Source of the DNA: Absidia repens
Lineage: Eukaryota > Mucoromycota > Mucoromycetes > Mucorales > Cunninghamellaceae
NCBI GenBank assembly: GCA_002105175.1
Contig: MCGE01000048.1
Coordinates: forward strand, 124,001 to 188,000
DNA length: 64,000 nucleotides
Reading direction: 5' to 3'
The notes under the pieces were generated by a model that saw only the letters and a list, made by a program, of their open reading frames with translations, was not told the origin of the DNA and made no database searches. The position numbers and the translations under genes were made by a program. This document shows, one piece after another, positions 32,934-45,661 of the stretch; position 1 is the stretch's first letter, and every line of letters starts with the position of its first letter.

Positions 32934-35713
32934 TTACAAAAAGGAGTTGGGACTTGGGCTGATACTCATGGCGGTCATCCCGGCCGACATGGCATCCGAA
33001 TCCTCATCGTCATCCTCCTCCTCATCACTACTGCCATTGTCCGAGTCCGAGTCTGAATCATCTGCATCTTCAGGAATCCATTCAAAATAAATGCCATCGA
33101 TGAATTTCTTGCTGCCTTCCAACTTGTAAGGATCAAAGGGGAAAAAGGTTTGGACGGTATGAAGCAAATGGCGAGCCCCCGTCGCCGACGTGGCATTGAC
33201 ATTGACACCGGATAATAACATATCCTTGTTCTTTTCCAAAAGTGGGTACAGGTACATAAAGTTGGCATGATGAGCAATCTTGACAAATTGACGGACGACG
33301 GGCGTCGAGCACACTTTGAGCGGATAGAAGCGAGTGGTCAGTAATCGAGGAATATTCCGTAAGCCACGACTCCATTTCTTGTTGTTTTCCAATAAGGGCG
33401 ACTGTTGCTGCTGTTGTTGTTGATGTGGTGGAGGTTTGTTATCGTTCACACCTTCCATCACCAAATCATCATCGTCATCGTCCGCATCAGGTAGTACCAA
33501 ATCCCTCCATCGGAAACAAAAGATATACATGATGGCTTGCATGGAAGCATAAAACACTTCGTTACGATCCACGGATGGAGTACCTGTTGTTGACGTTGTT
33601 GTTGCTGTGAGGCTATTGATGGCATTGGCTTCGTATTGGTCGACCAGGTCTTCACAATAATGACACAGTTTGGCCATGGCATCTTGGATGGTTTCTGATG
33701 GCATGAATTTGGCGCGGGCGACGTAGGACGAGATATAAGCGGCGGCGGCAATCCGTGTGACATTGGGTCGTAAGGGGTCGGTGACGTGTTGGAAAAGATG
33801 GTCCAAGAAATGACTGGCATACTGGGCATCCAGGGAGCAGAAATAAAAGAGCAAGAATTGTGTATATCTTGATCGAATGGTTTTCAGGACGGTGCGGTCG
33901 AAACTGTCGAGTAAGATGGCGTACATTTCATCGGTACGAAATGCCTTGGTGGGCGTGTTGAAGTGGTTGAAAATCAATTGCATCATGGAATCTAATCGTC
34001 GTACCATGGACCGTACCTGACGCATTTGTTTTGAATGTGGCTGCTTTTGCTGCTCCTCGTCGTCACTGTCACCAAAATCACTGTCAATATCAGAGTTGCC
34101 GGCTTTGTCAATATCATCGTCTTCATCCGAGTCACTCGTGTCATCGTCTTCATCGCTGCTGGCCTCCGATGCGTAGTCTTCGTCAAAGTCCATATTGTAG
34201 GTATCAAATTCAACATCTTCTTCTAAATCATCAAGTTCAATCTGAATATGCGACTGGTTTTTTTTATAAAAAAAAAAAAAAAGAGTTAGATAAATGATTC
34301 AAATCCCCTCCCTCTTCCTACTATGAACTTACATCAATTTTCACTAGATGATCCACCAATAGGGTCATGATTTGTTTTCGGAGCACAGGCACATAATCCA
34401 TGATGTCGATGATATTCTTGACATAAGCAGCTTGATGGGCAGTACTTTTTTGTTTGAACGGAAGATGACGTTGAATACAAATATAAAGCGAGTTGGATGC
34501 TGTGGGAATCAATGCCATGATTTCTTTTAATGCTTCATGATGTCGAACGTATGTTGTGGACCGTGTAGTTGTATTGTAAGGTGGTAATTTGATGCCTAAA
34601 GAAAAAAAAAAGGATTAAGAATCCTCTCCTTCAAATACCCTCTTTCCAAAAGACTTACGATAGCGGAATCCACCGACAATAGCATTCAAAGCAGGAACAA
34701 CATAAAAGGAATGAGCTGATACCAGATTTTTCACAAAACGGATGTAATTGTTGACAAACGCCTCGGAACGGACGGACCAATCCACTTGAAGTATAGCTGC
34801 CACCAATTCATGACACCCTTTATCCAATTGAGACACACATTCTGATAAGGTCATGATCCAGATATACAATTGTTCAGTGGAAGGTGCATTCGGTAAGTTG
34901 TATTTGCGAGTAAATTGACCAATCAATTCATTGTACCGAGCAGCATTGCCCTATTTTTTTTTCGAAAGAAGAAAAAAAAAAGAAGAGTCAGTAAAAAGAA
35001 TATCATATATATATACGATTCCCAATATATAAAAAATAAAAAAAATCGTGATCATGACAAAAAAAAATTAAAAAAAAAACCCAACAGTAATCCGTCAAAT
35101 CCTTTTTTTTTCTAAGCGCCTCAGAACTCCAACCATCAATAATGAAAACACGATTTCTTTTTTTCCTTGTCAAGGGAATATATATATATATATATATACA
35201 ACTTATTGGGGACCCACCAAAAAGTCTGTCATCTTTTATACGCAAAAAAAACCCGATCGCTAAAACCAACCAAGGAAAAAGCGGGGAAAAGAGAATGAGA
35301 ATAGAGCGTGTTATAAATGACAATTGCGAAAAGCAAACCGCAGCTAAAAGGATGATGATGATCACACCTCTTTGCCGCAGTTCTAACTGTGTGTGTTATA
35401 ATTTTCCCCCTTCATGGAAAAAAAAAAAGAAAAAAAAATAATAATAATACAAAAAAAAATCCTTTTTTCGGGGCAAGTGAAGGCTTACCTGACTGTATTC
35501 CCTTAAAGCACCTTGAACAAACCCTTTGGCCATCAATTTCTTGTATTTCAGTTCTTCTTTCGATGGTAGAGGTGCGGCTGCTGCTACTGTTGCTACTGGC
35601 GGTTGATCTTTTGGATTGAAAGACTCCGTTGGTGCCATGGCTTCATTGATCGTTGTTGTTGAGGTTGGCATCGTAAAATCAGTCTGTAAAGTAGTATTGG
35701 ACGATACTGGCAT
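32934..35713 (-). CDS. RRN3: RNA polymerase I initiation factor RRN3 (TIF-IA)
   Basis: Essential factor that bridges RNA polymerase I and the core promoter factors for rDNA transcription, in the nucleus/nucleolus. Model: complement(join(32934..34253, 34333..34595, 34659..34950, 35489..35713)), 699 aa, phases consistent. The RRN3 features are HEAT-like helices: WIMTLSECVSQLDKGCHELV, KLPPYN, YVPVLRKQIMTLLVDHLVKI, then a long acidic Asp/Glu/Ser insert. After it come RYTQFLLFYFCSLD, FYASMQAIMYIFCFRW, the VVRQFVKIAHHANFMYLYPL block, FFPFDPYKL and an acidic tail. A Gln run and Asp runs are low-complexity. Length and order fit fungal RRN3. AATAAA lies about 35 bp after the stop. Confidence 0.93.
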
Positions 35714-36198
35714 CAATCACAAAAGAAAGGAATAAGATCAAAAAAAACGAACGGGTCGAAAACTATTAAAAAAAAATTTTTTTTTTGTATTTCCTTTTCA
35801 TGTTTTTACTTACTCCGAGTTGTTTATCCAATCAAAAATCTCACATTGAAGACTTTTCGAACGCCGTCTCTGTGCTTCCTTTTCAACGTCAATTCCATGA
35901 CAGCCGCTATACGAAAAAAAAAAAAAAAAAAAAAAAACACCGCAGATATCCTCCCATCAACGGCAACAAAATGATCTTGAAGTTCATTTACCCCTGAAAT
36001 AGATAGAAACAGTAAATATATATATTTTAAAAAACAAGGTAAATAACGTTATAGACATTGGAGATGATACCGCGAACCGGAGAAGCAATACCGAACGTAT
36101 TATATCTTTGTCTACAATGGCTTGTTTGTTTGGAACTTTGGTTAACTCTAAAAAAAAAAATAGGATTGGCTCTCTCTCTCTCTCTCATTCTCTTCACA

Positions 36199-37752
36199 AT
36201 GGATATTGGTAATATTCTCTTTACTGCTTATTAGAGTATGCAGTACGTAGCTGTATTCCGCCTTTGTAGTTATTCTTTGCCGCACTTTTAATATTGAATA
36301 TCAGGTGGACTTGTTCCTGTCTTTTTAAATTATGATTGATGAACTCAAATTTTATGCTCCTTTTTGTGCTGCAAGTGTAATCATGACTCTACAACCGACA
36401 AGTGGGTTTTTGCTTTTGGGCTTATAAAAAGAAAACCAACGATTTTTTCCGCAGTGTGGTGCTATGTACTTTTCAGCCACAATACAATCTAGGCATGTTA
36501 CACTGAGTTTTTTTTTTTATTATTTATACATATACATAAAAACCATGATCAACATTGGCACCGCATCTCTCCCTCTTTCTTTTCAACAACAAAAACAGCG
36601 CCAAATCGTCGCTTGATCATGTATAATAGTATGTGTAAATAATGCGGCAATATATATATATATATATATATCGATGATTTGTTGGTAATAGTAATGATTT
36701 TTACTAACTCGAAATTCCATTCCAAAAAATAGTTCCATCATCCGCCAACACATCAAATGCTCCCAGTCCTTTTGACTATCTATTGAAGACTTCATCATCA
36801 TCATCATCTGCTACTGCAATTGTATCCACTCCAACACCTACAGATACCCCTTTCACATATTTTTTTCCCGTATGTTTTTCTTTTCTAATCAATGTATGTA
36901 TCAAATCGATTAACTTTTCTTTTTTTATTATTTAGGATCAAGCTGCTGAGTTTAATACGCCACTTTGGTATCTGGATGATTCATTCTTGGCACCAGCACA
37001 ACCACCAGCCTCATTCGCACATCCTCCGAGGTAATTTTTTTTTTAGAAAAAAAAGTGACTGAAGCAGGCTGAGAACTAACTCTACTCTTTTTTTTTGGGA
37101 TAATTAGTGCGCAGCCAGCCGATATGAATGTGGCACCATCATTCTCTTCCATTTACTCATTCGTGGACTCTATATCAACCTCGACGGCTTCTCTACCCAT
37201 CATCAATGACAATACCGCTCCTGCCACCAACAATAATACCACCACCACCACCACCGCATTAACACCACATAGTCACATCAACGATCCTCAGCGGTCGTCA
37301 TTTCATAAAAAGCCTGCTACTGCTGCTGCTGCTTCTGTCCAGCGTACTAAAACATTCCCATGTGACATGTGCACTAAAGTCTTCCACCGCGCTTACAATC
37401 TCAAATCACACCAATTGAGTCATAGCAAGGCACGTCCCTATGTATGCCGCTTCGACCAATGCCCATGGCGATTTTCACGCCCGCATGATCTGAAGCGCCA
37501 CGAACAATTGCATTCGGGTGGTCATCGGCCTTACGGCTGTGTGTCGTGTGGCAAACGGTTTGCTCATCTTGAAGCCTTCCAGCGCCATGCCACCGACGAT
37601 TCCGCCCTTTGTCTACGTACGGCAACCATGCTTGCTCAAGCAGCTTCTTTCACGCATCATCAAACGAAGGACCCGTAAGTGGGGCGTTTCATCCAACCTC
37701 TCTCCATGTGGTGATTTCAATCCAGCTTTATTTTAGAAAACAGTTATCATAG
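36199..37752 (+). CDS. C2H2 zinc-finger transcription factor
   Basis: Model join(36199..36208?, 36733..36869, 36936..37030, 37108..37674, 37737..37752), about 274 aa. Exons 2-5 fit well. The 10-nt first exon (MDI) is in phase, but the 524-bp intron is long for this genome, so the start is uncertain. The N-terminal two thirds are Ser/Thr/Pro/Asn-rich (likely activation region). Near the C terminus are two canonical fingers, CDMC-x12-HQLSH and CRFDQC-x12-HEQLH, and a third atypical one (CVSC, then H-x8-C instead of H-x3-H). The last intron (GTAAGT...TTTTAG) removes an otherwise immediate stop and gives the ending KDPKQLS. The target genes are unknown. Confidence 0.8.
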
Positions 37753-37832
37753 AAGGTGGAGTCTAAATAAAATAAATAATAAATACATATATATATAAAC
37801 TATCAAGTCAGTAAGAGAAGGGAGGACGGGGA

Positions 37833-37864
<32 letters not shown>

Positions 37865-37959
37865 ATATCGATGTTGGTTGTGTAAAAAGTGCAAGGAATG
37901 GGATGGATGAATGAAACTGACCTTAGTCGACCCAACATGGTTGACGGATTTTGCGAAGA
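37753..37959. repeat. (TG)n microsatellite and 3' flank
   Basis: AATAAAATAAATAATAAA follows the zinc-finger gene, then a pure TG run of about 14 units at 37832-37859. Confidence 0.8.
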
Positions 37960-38370
37960 ATTGAATACTAAGCTAAAGGAACAATCGTAGAATGCGAGCT
38001 ACTACTAAGTCATGGCGAAGACTCAAGGGGCGAAATTTATTGAAACATGAAACAGTCAACACTAATCAAAACGGTGGAATGGTTGTCAAAATAGAATCTA
38101 TTGTACTGCGCAAGACGTGAGAAAGTGTGGGTGACTAATGGGACCTTCTTTTTTTTTATTGAAGTACGTAAAAAGGGGACATATTTTATTGGGGATGGAG
38201 ATACAAGCTATGATCAACTAACACAATACTAAAACTAATGAAGCCAACTAATGATGGTAGATCTTAGATCCAAAATGAAAGGGATTCCCTATATATCTTG
38301 CCATCTCTGAGCTGAAACCCCCTTCTAAACTAGTCCTGACACTAATCTAAATTTACCACCATTTCAAAGA
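37960..38370 (-). repeat. Dispersed repeat R2-like, copy without module
   Basis: CCAAAATGAAAGGGATTCCC...CTTCTAAACTAGTCCTGACA on the plus strand is the reverse complement of the R2 core. The left part shares phrases with the tandem repeat at 25746-26068. Confidence 0.55.
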
Positions 38371-38489
38371 GACCAAAAATGGGGAATGGAAAAATAGGGA
38401 ACGAAAAGACCAAAAAAAAAACTGGGCGAATGGGGAAATAGTAAAAATCATGTGTGCGGAATTTGAAATACTCCCATCATCTCTCTGCC

Positions 38490-39106
38490 AATTTTATTTT
38501 GGAACGGTAATAATCTCCTTTTTTTCCCTAGTCAGCCGTGGAATCCCTTTCATGTTGGAACTCTTCTCTTAACCTCATGCTTGTATACTTTGGTGGATGG
38601 AAAACCGCATGTCATGGATGTTACCAGTAGCAAGTGGAACCGCTTTTGATTTGTATTCAGTCTCGTGGAGGGCGTCACCGGTCTCAAAAGGACCGCTTGA
38701 CATCTGCGCTTTACAGCCTCCTCAGCTGTTGAATAAATGTTATTGATACTTCTTTAAAGTATAATAGCGTTCCGGCTGTTGTGATGTTCAGTAAACCAGC
38801 CTGCCTTTGTGTGGGTTGGTGGTTTGATATCCGCGGATTGTTATACACATAAATCAGAGTGTCGTCCTTTGCTATCTGTTTGGATTGGAGGAAACCAGAG
38901 GAATCGGAGGAAGTATCCCCCGTGACCTCGTACTCGGTCTACCGAGTTTCTTTTGGTATCATGCAACATTGGCTGCTATTTTTTATCCTTCATTGTGTAC
39001 AAGCTTGGGTTGGTTTTTTTTTTTTGTAAGTATCATTTTGCAATTTTTATTTTGGAACGGTAATAATCTCCTTTTTTTTTCCCTAGTCAACCGTGGAATC
39101 CCTTTG
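38490..39106. repeat. ~65-bp direct repeats flanking a ~490-bp segment
   Basis: TTTTATTTTGGAACGGTAAT...CCGTGGAATCCCTTT occurs at about 38493-38552 and again at about 39046-39105, same orientation, over 90% identical by eye. The enclosed segment is GC-richer than its surroundings and has no recognised gene. It could be a short LTR-like element or a local duplication. Confidence 0.6.
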
Positions 39107-39660
39107 TCCTCTTCCCGTATGTTGGTATCGCACCAAGAACTGTATAGACCTAATTCCAAGAAAATAATTATTTGGATCCACAATCACTGCCATCCGAATG
39201 ATGATGATTTTGCTCTTTATCATACATGTGTTTAGTCCCCTGCTTGCCTCCCACCTATTCCTTTTCATGTTACCATTCCCCTCCTCTTCTCATGTCTATT
39301 TCTCACACCCTTTCCCTTATGTGGTCGTTTACCAATTTAAACACCTAAATAAATGAATAATATCTTATCAATTGTGATTCTGTTTTGTTGACGTGCTGTT
39401 GATACCGTGTGTGTGTGTGTGTGTGTGGTATTCTATAGAACATGGTAGAATATGTGGTTTTTTGGGTGTTTTGGGATTTAGTCTATACTGGTTTTGTCCA
39501 ATTAAATGGCATTGAACTTGGATATCACTAACTTTTTTTTTTTTTGTAGTCTAGTTTTATTCTTGCTTTATATGCACCTTCCTTTCCTTCTCCATTATAC
39601 TTTTATATACGTCTTCTTCTTGAATAAAAAACTATTTTATTTTTTGATTACTCTGTGTGT
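39107..39660. other. Intergenic, no gene seen
   Basis: Contains another short TG run (about 39406-39427) and AT-rich sequence with CAATAAA/AATAAA-like words. Nothing else can be supported. Confidence 0.35.
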
Positions 39661-40270
39661 ATTTTGCTTTTTTTTTTATGCGACAACTCCTTGGAGACAA
39701 GTCAAGTCCAAAAAATGCGACAAGATGATTTGGAATTCCCCGACATACTGTTTTTGAAAAGCCGACATCTATTTTTTTCAAGTGCGACACCAATTTCAAA
39801 AAGTGGGACAAGTAAATGTGGAAACACTGTACAGGGCAAAGATTTTGGGATGGAATCGCTGCGTTACATTTCTCTAAGGATTTCCTTCGCTTGCACATCG
39901 CTATCTCCTCAACACCACTACTGATGGTTATTACTTAATATGGACATCCAACAACATTTATCAAGGAGAGTACAGTATACAGTAAAGAAAAATCATTTTG
40001 ATAAAGATCTAATAAATAGGCTACAAAACCAAATCTGATTTATATAAAACGATAATAGTGAGTAGTAACCACTCCCAAGCCAGCCAATATTACTATCCTA
40101 TTGATATTCATTTTTTTAAGTGATCATGGCACAATATGGAGCAAATTGCTGTACATGTTGGACAGTCCACTTTGAAAAAGGTTTATCATAAAATGAAAAG
40201 CAGGCACAGTATTTTATTATGTATTCTATCATGTAAAAGTGTGCGACAAGTAACTCTGGAAATACTGTAT
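39661..40270. mobile_element. Possible Tc1/mariner-like terminal remnants
   Basis: On the minus strand, TACAGTGTTTCCACATTTAC-TTGTCCCAC begins at about 39833 and runs on with repeated TTGTCGCA/TGTCG words to 39670. A second terminus of the same kind, TACAGTATTTCCAGAGTTAC-TTGTCGCAC, sits at 40270-40242 in the same orientation. CAGTG...TTGTC ends next to TA fit Tc1/mariner TIRs. No transposase is seen, so these are solo ends. Confidence 0.4.
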
Positions 40271-40417
40271 CAAAGATTTTTTGCAATCCATAGAACAAGA
40301 CCATTTTTTTAAAACCAGGAAGGTCGTACAAGGGGTCCTCATATCCGGAACGAACGGCAACGGGCGTGGCTTGATTTTTTTTTTTTTTGAAACCGGTCTT
40401 CGAATCAAATTTCCTTT

Positions 40418-40448
<31 letters not shown>

Positions 40449-40476
40449 GGACAAAAAACAACAACAAACGACACCG

Positions 40477-40610
40477 ATGTTACCGACAAGAAGATTAGGT
40501 CCACAACTCCATTCGAACAAAAAAAATTTACATGGATTTATAAAGAGTAAGATGGGATTGGACTTGAAGGTTAGGTGTGGTATGGCGAGTACAACGACCG
40601 TCGCACAACC

Positions 40611-40641
<31 letters not shown>

Positions 40642-41694
40642 CAACAAGACAAGGTCAAACGACGGCTGGTATTTGACAACCGAACGCCGTCTTTTCAGGA
40701 CTTTCTTATGCAGCAACAACTTGGCTCAACAGGAACAGCGACGGTGGATCCCTCTCAAAGCCGCCCTGATCAAGTGCCTTACTTATCGACAAGTTCTCAG
40801 TTGCTTGGTCAAGGGGCAAAATATTTTATTGAAGTCTATGGCTGTCAAAGTATGTGCCAACCCCTCCCCCCCCGCTCTTCTCTCACCTACTCAGTGACTC
40901 ATACAAATTTTGTTTTAATATCCTTAGTGAACGTGAATGATACCGAGATCTTGAATTCCATCATGCTCAATTCCGGATATGAACGAACGTTAAACATGGA
41001 AGAAGCGAACGTGGTGTTTTTGGTGACAGTAAGTATGATTATTTTGAAGAAGCTGCTACTGTTTAGTTTTTGGTCAAGTCATAAGTGGTCTCATTCTTCT
41101 TTTTTTATATTTTTTAGTGTGCTATTAGAGAAAGTGCCGAAACAAGAATTTGGGAACGATTAAAATACCTTCGACATTATCGCACCAAATTGAACTCGGA
41201 GACACCACCGGTGATTGGGGTTTTAGGATGTATGGCTGAACGCTTAAAGACAAAAATTCTCGATGGTCGATTGGCGGACGTTGTCTGTGGCCCTGATGGC
41301 TATCGATCGATCCCACATTTGATTTCGCTTGCAAGTACCGAATACCAAAATGGCGTCGCCAATGTCATGTTGTCTGCCGACGAAACATATACCGATATCA
41401 TGCCCGTGCGCTTGGATAAGAATGATGTCTCAGGCTGGATCTCCATCATGCGTGGCTGTAACAATATGTGTAGCTTTTGTATTGTTCCTTTTACAAGAGG
41501 CATCGAACGAAGTCGGCCCATTGATTCGATTGTCAATGAAATGCGTTATCTTAGTGAACAAGGCGTGAAAGAAGGTAATATATACAGTATATATGCTATC
41601 TCATGATCACTCAAATTTCTTTTTCGTAATTTAGTCACTTTGCTTGGGCAAAATGTCAATTGTAAGTTTTTTTGAAATAATAACCATTTGAGCT

Positions 41695-41731
<37 letters not shown>

Positions 41732-42735
41732 ACCTTCATCCCCTATTATCTTGTAGCTTATCGTGACACTTCAGAATCTAAATACTACGTTAATCAAGAA
41801 AACAGCTCTGGCAGTGGACTCAGCAATGATGGCTTCAAAACAATATACAAGGCAAAAGATGGAGGTCGTCGATTTACAGAACTTTTGGATAAAATCAGCT
41901 TGGTGGATCCCAATGTAAGTGATTTTTTTAAGGGTTCTTATGCAATCAAAAGAAAATGGGTGGCTCATCTCATGTATCCATTTAGATGCGAATTCGATTT
42001 ACATCCCCTCACCCTAAAAACTTTCCGACCGAATTACTACACCTGATTGCTGAACGACCCAATTTATGTAAATCCATTCATTTACCTATTCAATCAGGAA
42101 GCAACACAGTATTGGAACGTATGCGACGAGGATATACAAGGGAAGCTTATTTACGCCTGGTGGAGGAAATGCGCCGTATTATACCGAATGTCTGGATCAG
42201 TAGTGACTTTATCACCGGGTTTTGTGAAGAAACAGAACAAGAGCATCAAGATACAGTCTCTCTCATGAAGCAAGTACAGTATGATATGGCATTTATGTTT
42301 GCTTACAGGTAAATCCCCTTCGCTTTTCAGAAAAAAAAAATATACCAATACGAAGGAACTGACTTGATCATCACCATTCATAGTATGCGGGAAAAGACAC
42401 ATGCTCATCGACGCTACCAAGACAACGTGGAGGATTCAGTGAAAAGTAGGCGTCTGGCAGAAATCATCGCCACCTTCCATGAGACGGCTGCTACCAAGAA
42501 CAAGTCTTTAGTGGGAACAGAGCAAATGGTGTTGATTGATTCCACGACATCGAAATCCAAGCGTGGTGTGGCAACTCGACTTAGTGGAAGAACGGATGGT
42601 GGTCACAAAATGTTTATTCTGGATCAAGATGATAATGATGCTTTATCTAAGGTGGCCAAAGGGGATATGATTCGGGCTCAAGTTGAAAAAACCACAAGTG
42701 CAAGTTTGACTGGACGCTTTATTAGTACAGTATAG
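40477..42735 (+). CDS. tRNA methylthiotransferase, CDK5RAP1/MiaB type
   Basis: Radical-SAM enzyme that adds a methylthio group at C2 of i6A37 in (mitochondrial) tRNAs. Model: join(40477..40849, 40928..41028, 41118..41574, 41635..41661, 41757..41914, 41986..42308, 42384..42735), 596 aa, phases consistent. The UPF0004 domain holds three cluster cysteines (YGCQMNVNDTE Cys123, VTCAIRES Cys159, LGCMAERL Cys196). The radical-SAM motif is CNNMCSFC (272/276/279), followed by [28 protein letters not shown] and [11 protein letters not shown]. The C-terminal TRAM domain starts near TEQMVLID. The N terminus [17 protein letters not shown] is basic and fits mitochondrial import. A Thr run from an ACA repeat follows. 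One exon is only 27 nt. Confidence 0.93.
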
Positions 42736-43681
42736 ATATAAATAGATAGACTTTTTTTTTATTTTATTTTTTACACATATTTACAATAAAAAAAACAACA
42801 ACAACAACCAAGCATTATTCACTTTATACCAAAATATCTAGCCTTGTCCATTTTTGGAAAAAGTCATTGCTTTTCAACTTTATTTATTTGCACAGCATTG
42901 GCTGTGACACCAGGAATATCACAGGAAATAAAATATTACTGCTTTACAATACCACTTTACTTTTTGCCTTCACGCAATTCTATTACTTTATGCACAGTAT
43001 GCGAACCCTGCCACTGATTTTTTTTTTTTCAAGCCTTCTAAAAAGGAATTGGAGTAGTCGAAAAAAAAAGTGGTAAATCTGGTTCCTAGAAAGAGAACTG
43101 GAGCTTGGCTGATTGAAAAATGGTTGCTGAAAAGTGTCGACTATGGTTGATGTTGAAAGGCGTTGTGATGTTGTGATGGACGCAAAGGAACTCCGCGTGA
43201 CTTAGAGAACTGTTAATCATTTTTTAATGGTGAAGCACTGAAAAAGTGCTGATTATGATGGATAGAAGGGATATATAGTGGTACCAGAAAAAAAAAAAAA
43301 AAAAAAAAAAAAGGAAACAATATCAATAAAAATGATAGTAATATGGACGTGTTGGTAAACCTAGAATGAGGGCGGCGGAGAGATCTTCCCTTTTTATTCC
43401 ATAATAAGATGAACAATGCGATGATAATATGCAAAAATGAGAATGAAAGACAAAAGTAACAAAATAAAAACTAATAAAGTATTAATCTTGCTTTTTTCGT
43501 TTTCACTTCTTAACAGTACGTGCAGATTGAGTATGTAGTATCTCTAGGTCGGACCAGCCGGAAAACATTCAAATTTCGGATTTTTCGAAGAGTACGTGCG
43601 AAAGATATACGTTTGTCCATAATTTATTATGTGTAGCGAGCGGCGTGTAGATATAATTTTTTACTACCATTACTAATATAT
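42736..43681. other. Convergent 3' flanks, no gene seen
   Basis: Lies between the tail-to-tail methylthiotransferase and LIM genes. Holds AATAAA words after 42780, an A-run at 43287-43313 and short frames without motifs. Confidence 0.4.
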
Positions 43682-45661
43682 TTATTTTGCTGCTGATAGA
43701 GGAAGATCGCAAAATATAGTTGTTCGTTTATCGCTTTGATGAATACCATGGTCTGGGCAATAAATACGTCGATTTTTGTCACTATAGTAGATATCTTTGA
43801 TTTGTTTGTCACATTGCTAGATAAATTATGATGAAAAAGGAAGGAGTCAATGAATCTGGTTTTTTTTTTTTCAAAGCCAATTATTAAATCATTTAACCAA
43901 TGGCCAATACATATGTACCATTTAAAATCAACCCTAACTCTGTTCTCAACTTACATGACATGTGAAGCAATGAGGATGATACTTGTCGCCGGCAGCACGT
44001 TCACCTGATGTTGTTGGCCTGGACGATGGCATTGCACATGTCTGCGCGCATCGGCCTTCAATGGGAGTATCACATTTAGCACACAAGGAATGATTCAAGC
44101 GATGATAATCACGTTGACAATAAGGCTGGTTTTGATGGACATAAAAAGTATTGTCTTGAAACAAATCGGAGCAAGCGTGACAACGAAAACAATGTTTGTG
44201 CCATTTCCCAGTCAATTTACCATCCGACGATGACACCGATTCCCGTTCGACAGCACGTCCACAGCCTCTGCAGGTTGGTAGATACAGCGCGTTAAAATCC
44301 GTCCGGCAAAATATTTTCTTTTTGTGCCGCACAATTCCTGTTGTCTGTTCATCCACTGGTTTGTGACAATGCGAGCATCGTAAATGTTCAGGATGGAAAT
44401 AACTCCCAAATGCTTTCGTTGGTCGAATCGGTGGCTCGATGGCGTCATGGCTATTAAAAAAAAAAAAGAGTGCAAAACAAACGGTCAGGTAACCTGCATA
44501 ATTTATTTTTGGGAAAGGTTGTTATTCCTACCATGTTGCACAAGTGGGCCTAGAATGGATCAATTGATAGTCTTTCAAACAGTAGACAATACCATTGTAT
44601 TCTAAAATTTCCTTATGTGGATTCAAAGGGTCTCGACACAGAAAACATGTTAGACAATGTGAATGGTACATCTTTCAGGGAAAAAAAAAAAAAGTCATTA
44701 ATTAGTTAGTGAATAAACGGACATAGGGTTGTCATCTAGTTGTATTACATGTTTTGAGCCAATAGGAATGGGTTCGGATCGAATGGCTCTTTTACAACGA
44801 AAACAATTAGGATTCTGTTTGCCTTGTTGACGATGCCGTAGTTGATGATAATGAGGGGCTAACTTGGGAGTTGTAGTCACGGGTGTTGTTGATTTATAGA
44901 ATGAAATAGTGGTCGTGGCATCTTGTTCATGTTCATTATGATGATGGTGATTGTTTGTGTTTGATTTTTTAATGGAATGAGATGGTTGTGCTATGCGAAA
45001 TGAGAGGTAGGGCTGTTGGTGATGATGAGTATCTATGTGGGGTGTTTTTGGGGATGATGAAGACTCGATCGAAAAGGATCGTGATAATGCTGATAAAGGT
45101 GATGTAAGGGATGGCGAAGTCGAGCTGCTGGAAGTGGAACCTGTTGTCGGTCGTCGCGCAATTTTCCACGTTTCGTTTCCACTTTTACTGCTTTCTGTCG
45201 AAAGTGTTCGATGCAACTGGCTGCCGCTGATTTTTTGTCGAGTTTTGACTGGTGAACTATGGCTTGAACTAATATTATTTAAATTGTAAATGACTTGTAG
45301 TTGGCGCAGATAAAAAAAAATAATCTTACCCAGGGTATGTACCCTTTGATGATGATTTTAGTAACTCTGGAACTTGATCCAATGGACTGGTGCCTGCGTT
45401 GGCAGTTGTATAATATTTTTGGTTTAAGGAAGGAAAAGCTACGTTAAGTAATAAAATTAAAAGAAAAAAGTAGTGTGAAAAGAGCGAAAGAGAAAAGTGC
45501 TTCCAAATCAAATGTATCTTACACGTATCTAATTTGAGTGGTGCCGTGGGTTTAATAGGCAAAGCTTCACATTCATGACTCGACAATTCCCTGATGGGTA
45601 GAATAACTTGGCAGTTTGAGCATGTAATTGTGGGTATAATGTGCGATATGCGGCTATCCAT
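43682..45661 (-). CDS. Four-LIM-domain protein, paxillin-like
   Basis: Probable cytoskeletal/polarity adaptor. Model: complement(join(43682..43816, 43955..44450, 44532..44671, 44749..45268, 45330..45438, 45523..45661)), 512 aa, phases consistent. The first ~230 residues are Ser/Thr/His-rich and disordered-looking, with a CSNC pair near residue 14. Four LIM domains follow: LIM1 CFRC...HSHCLTCFLC...YCLKDY; LIM2 CATC...HPEHLRCSHC...FCRTDF; LIM3 CRGC...HKHCFRCHAC...YCQRDYH; LIM4 CAKC...HPHCFTCHQC...YCPDHG. The splice sites fall inside LIM domains and restore every zinc ligand, which supports the model. Four C-terminal LIMs after a disordered region is the paxillin plan; fungal Pxl1-type proteins act at the cell cortex. 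Confidence 0.9.

Noticed and set aside
35142..35441. Plus-strand frame of ~100 codons over A/T-rich DNA
   Set aside because: It lies in the first intron of RRN3 on the other strand and consists of Lys/Asn/Ile codons from homopolymers; no motif.
37752..37950. Minus-strand frame with a Thr-His repeat
   Set aside because: It is the reverse translation of the TG microsatellite.
40116..40679. Long minus-strand frame with Val and Lys runs
   Set aside because: Its length comes from the reverse of the ACA (Thr) repeat and a T-run in the methylthiotransferase gene; a shadow, not a gene.
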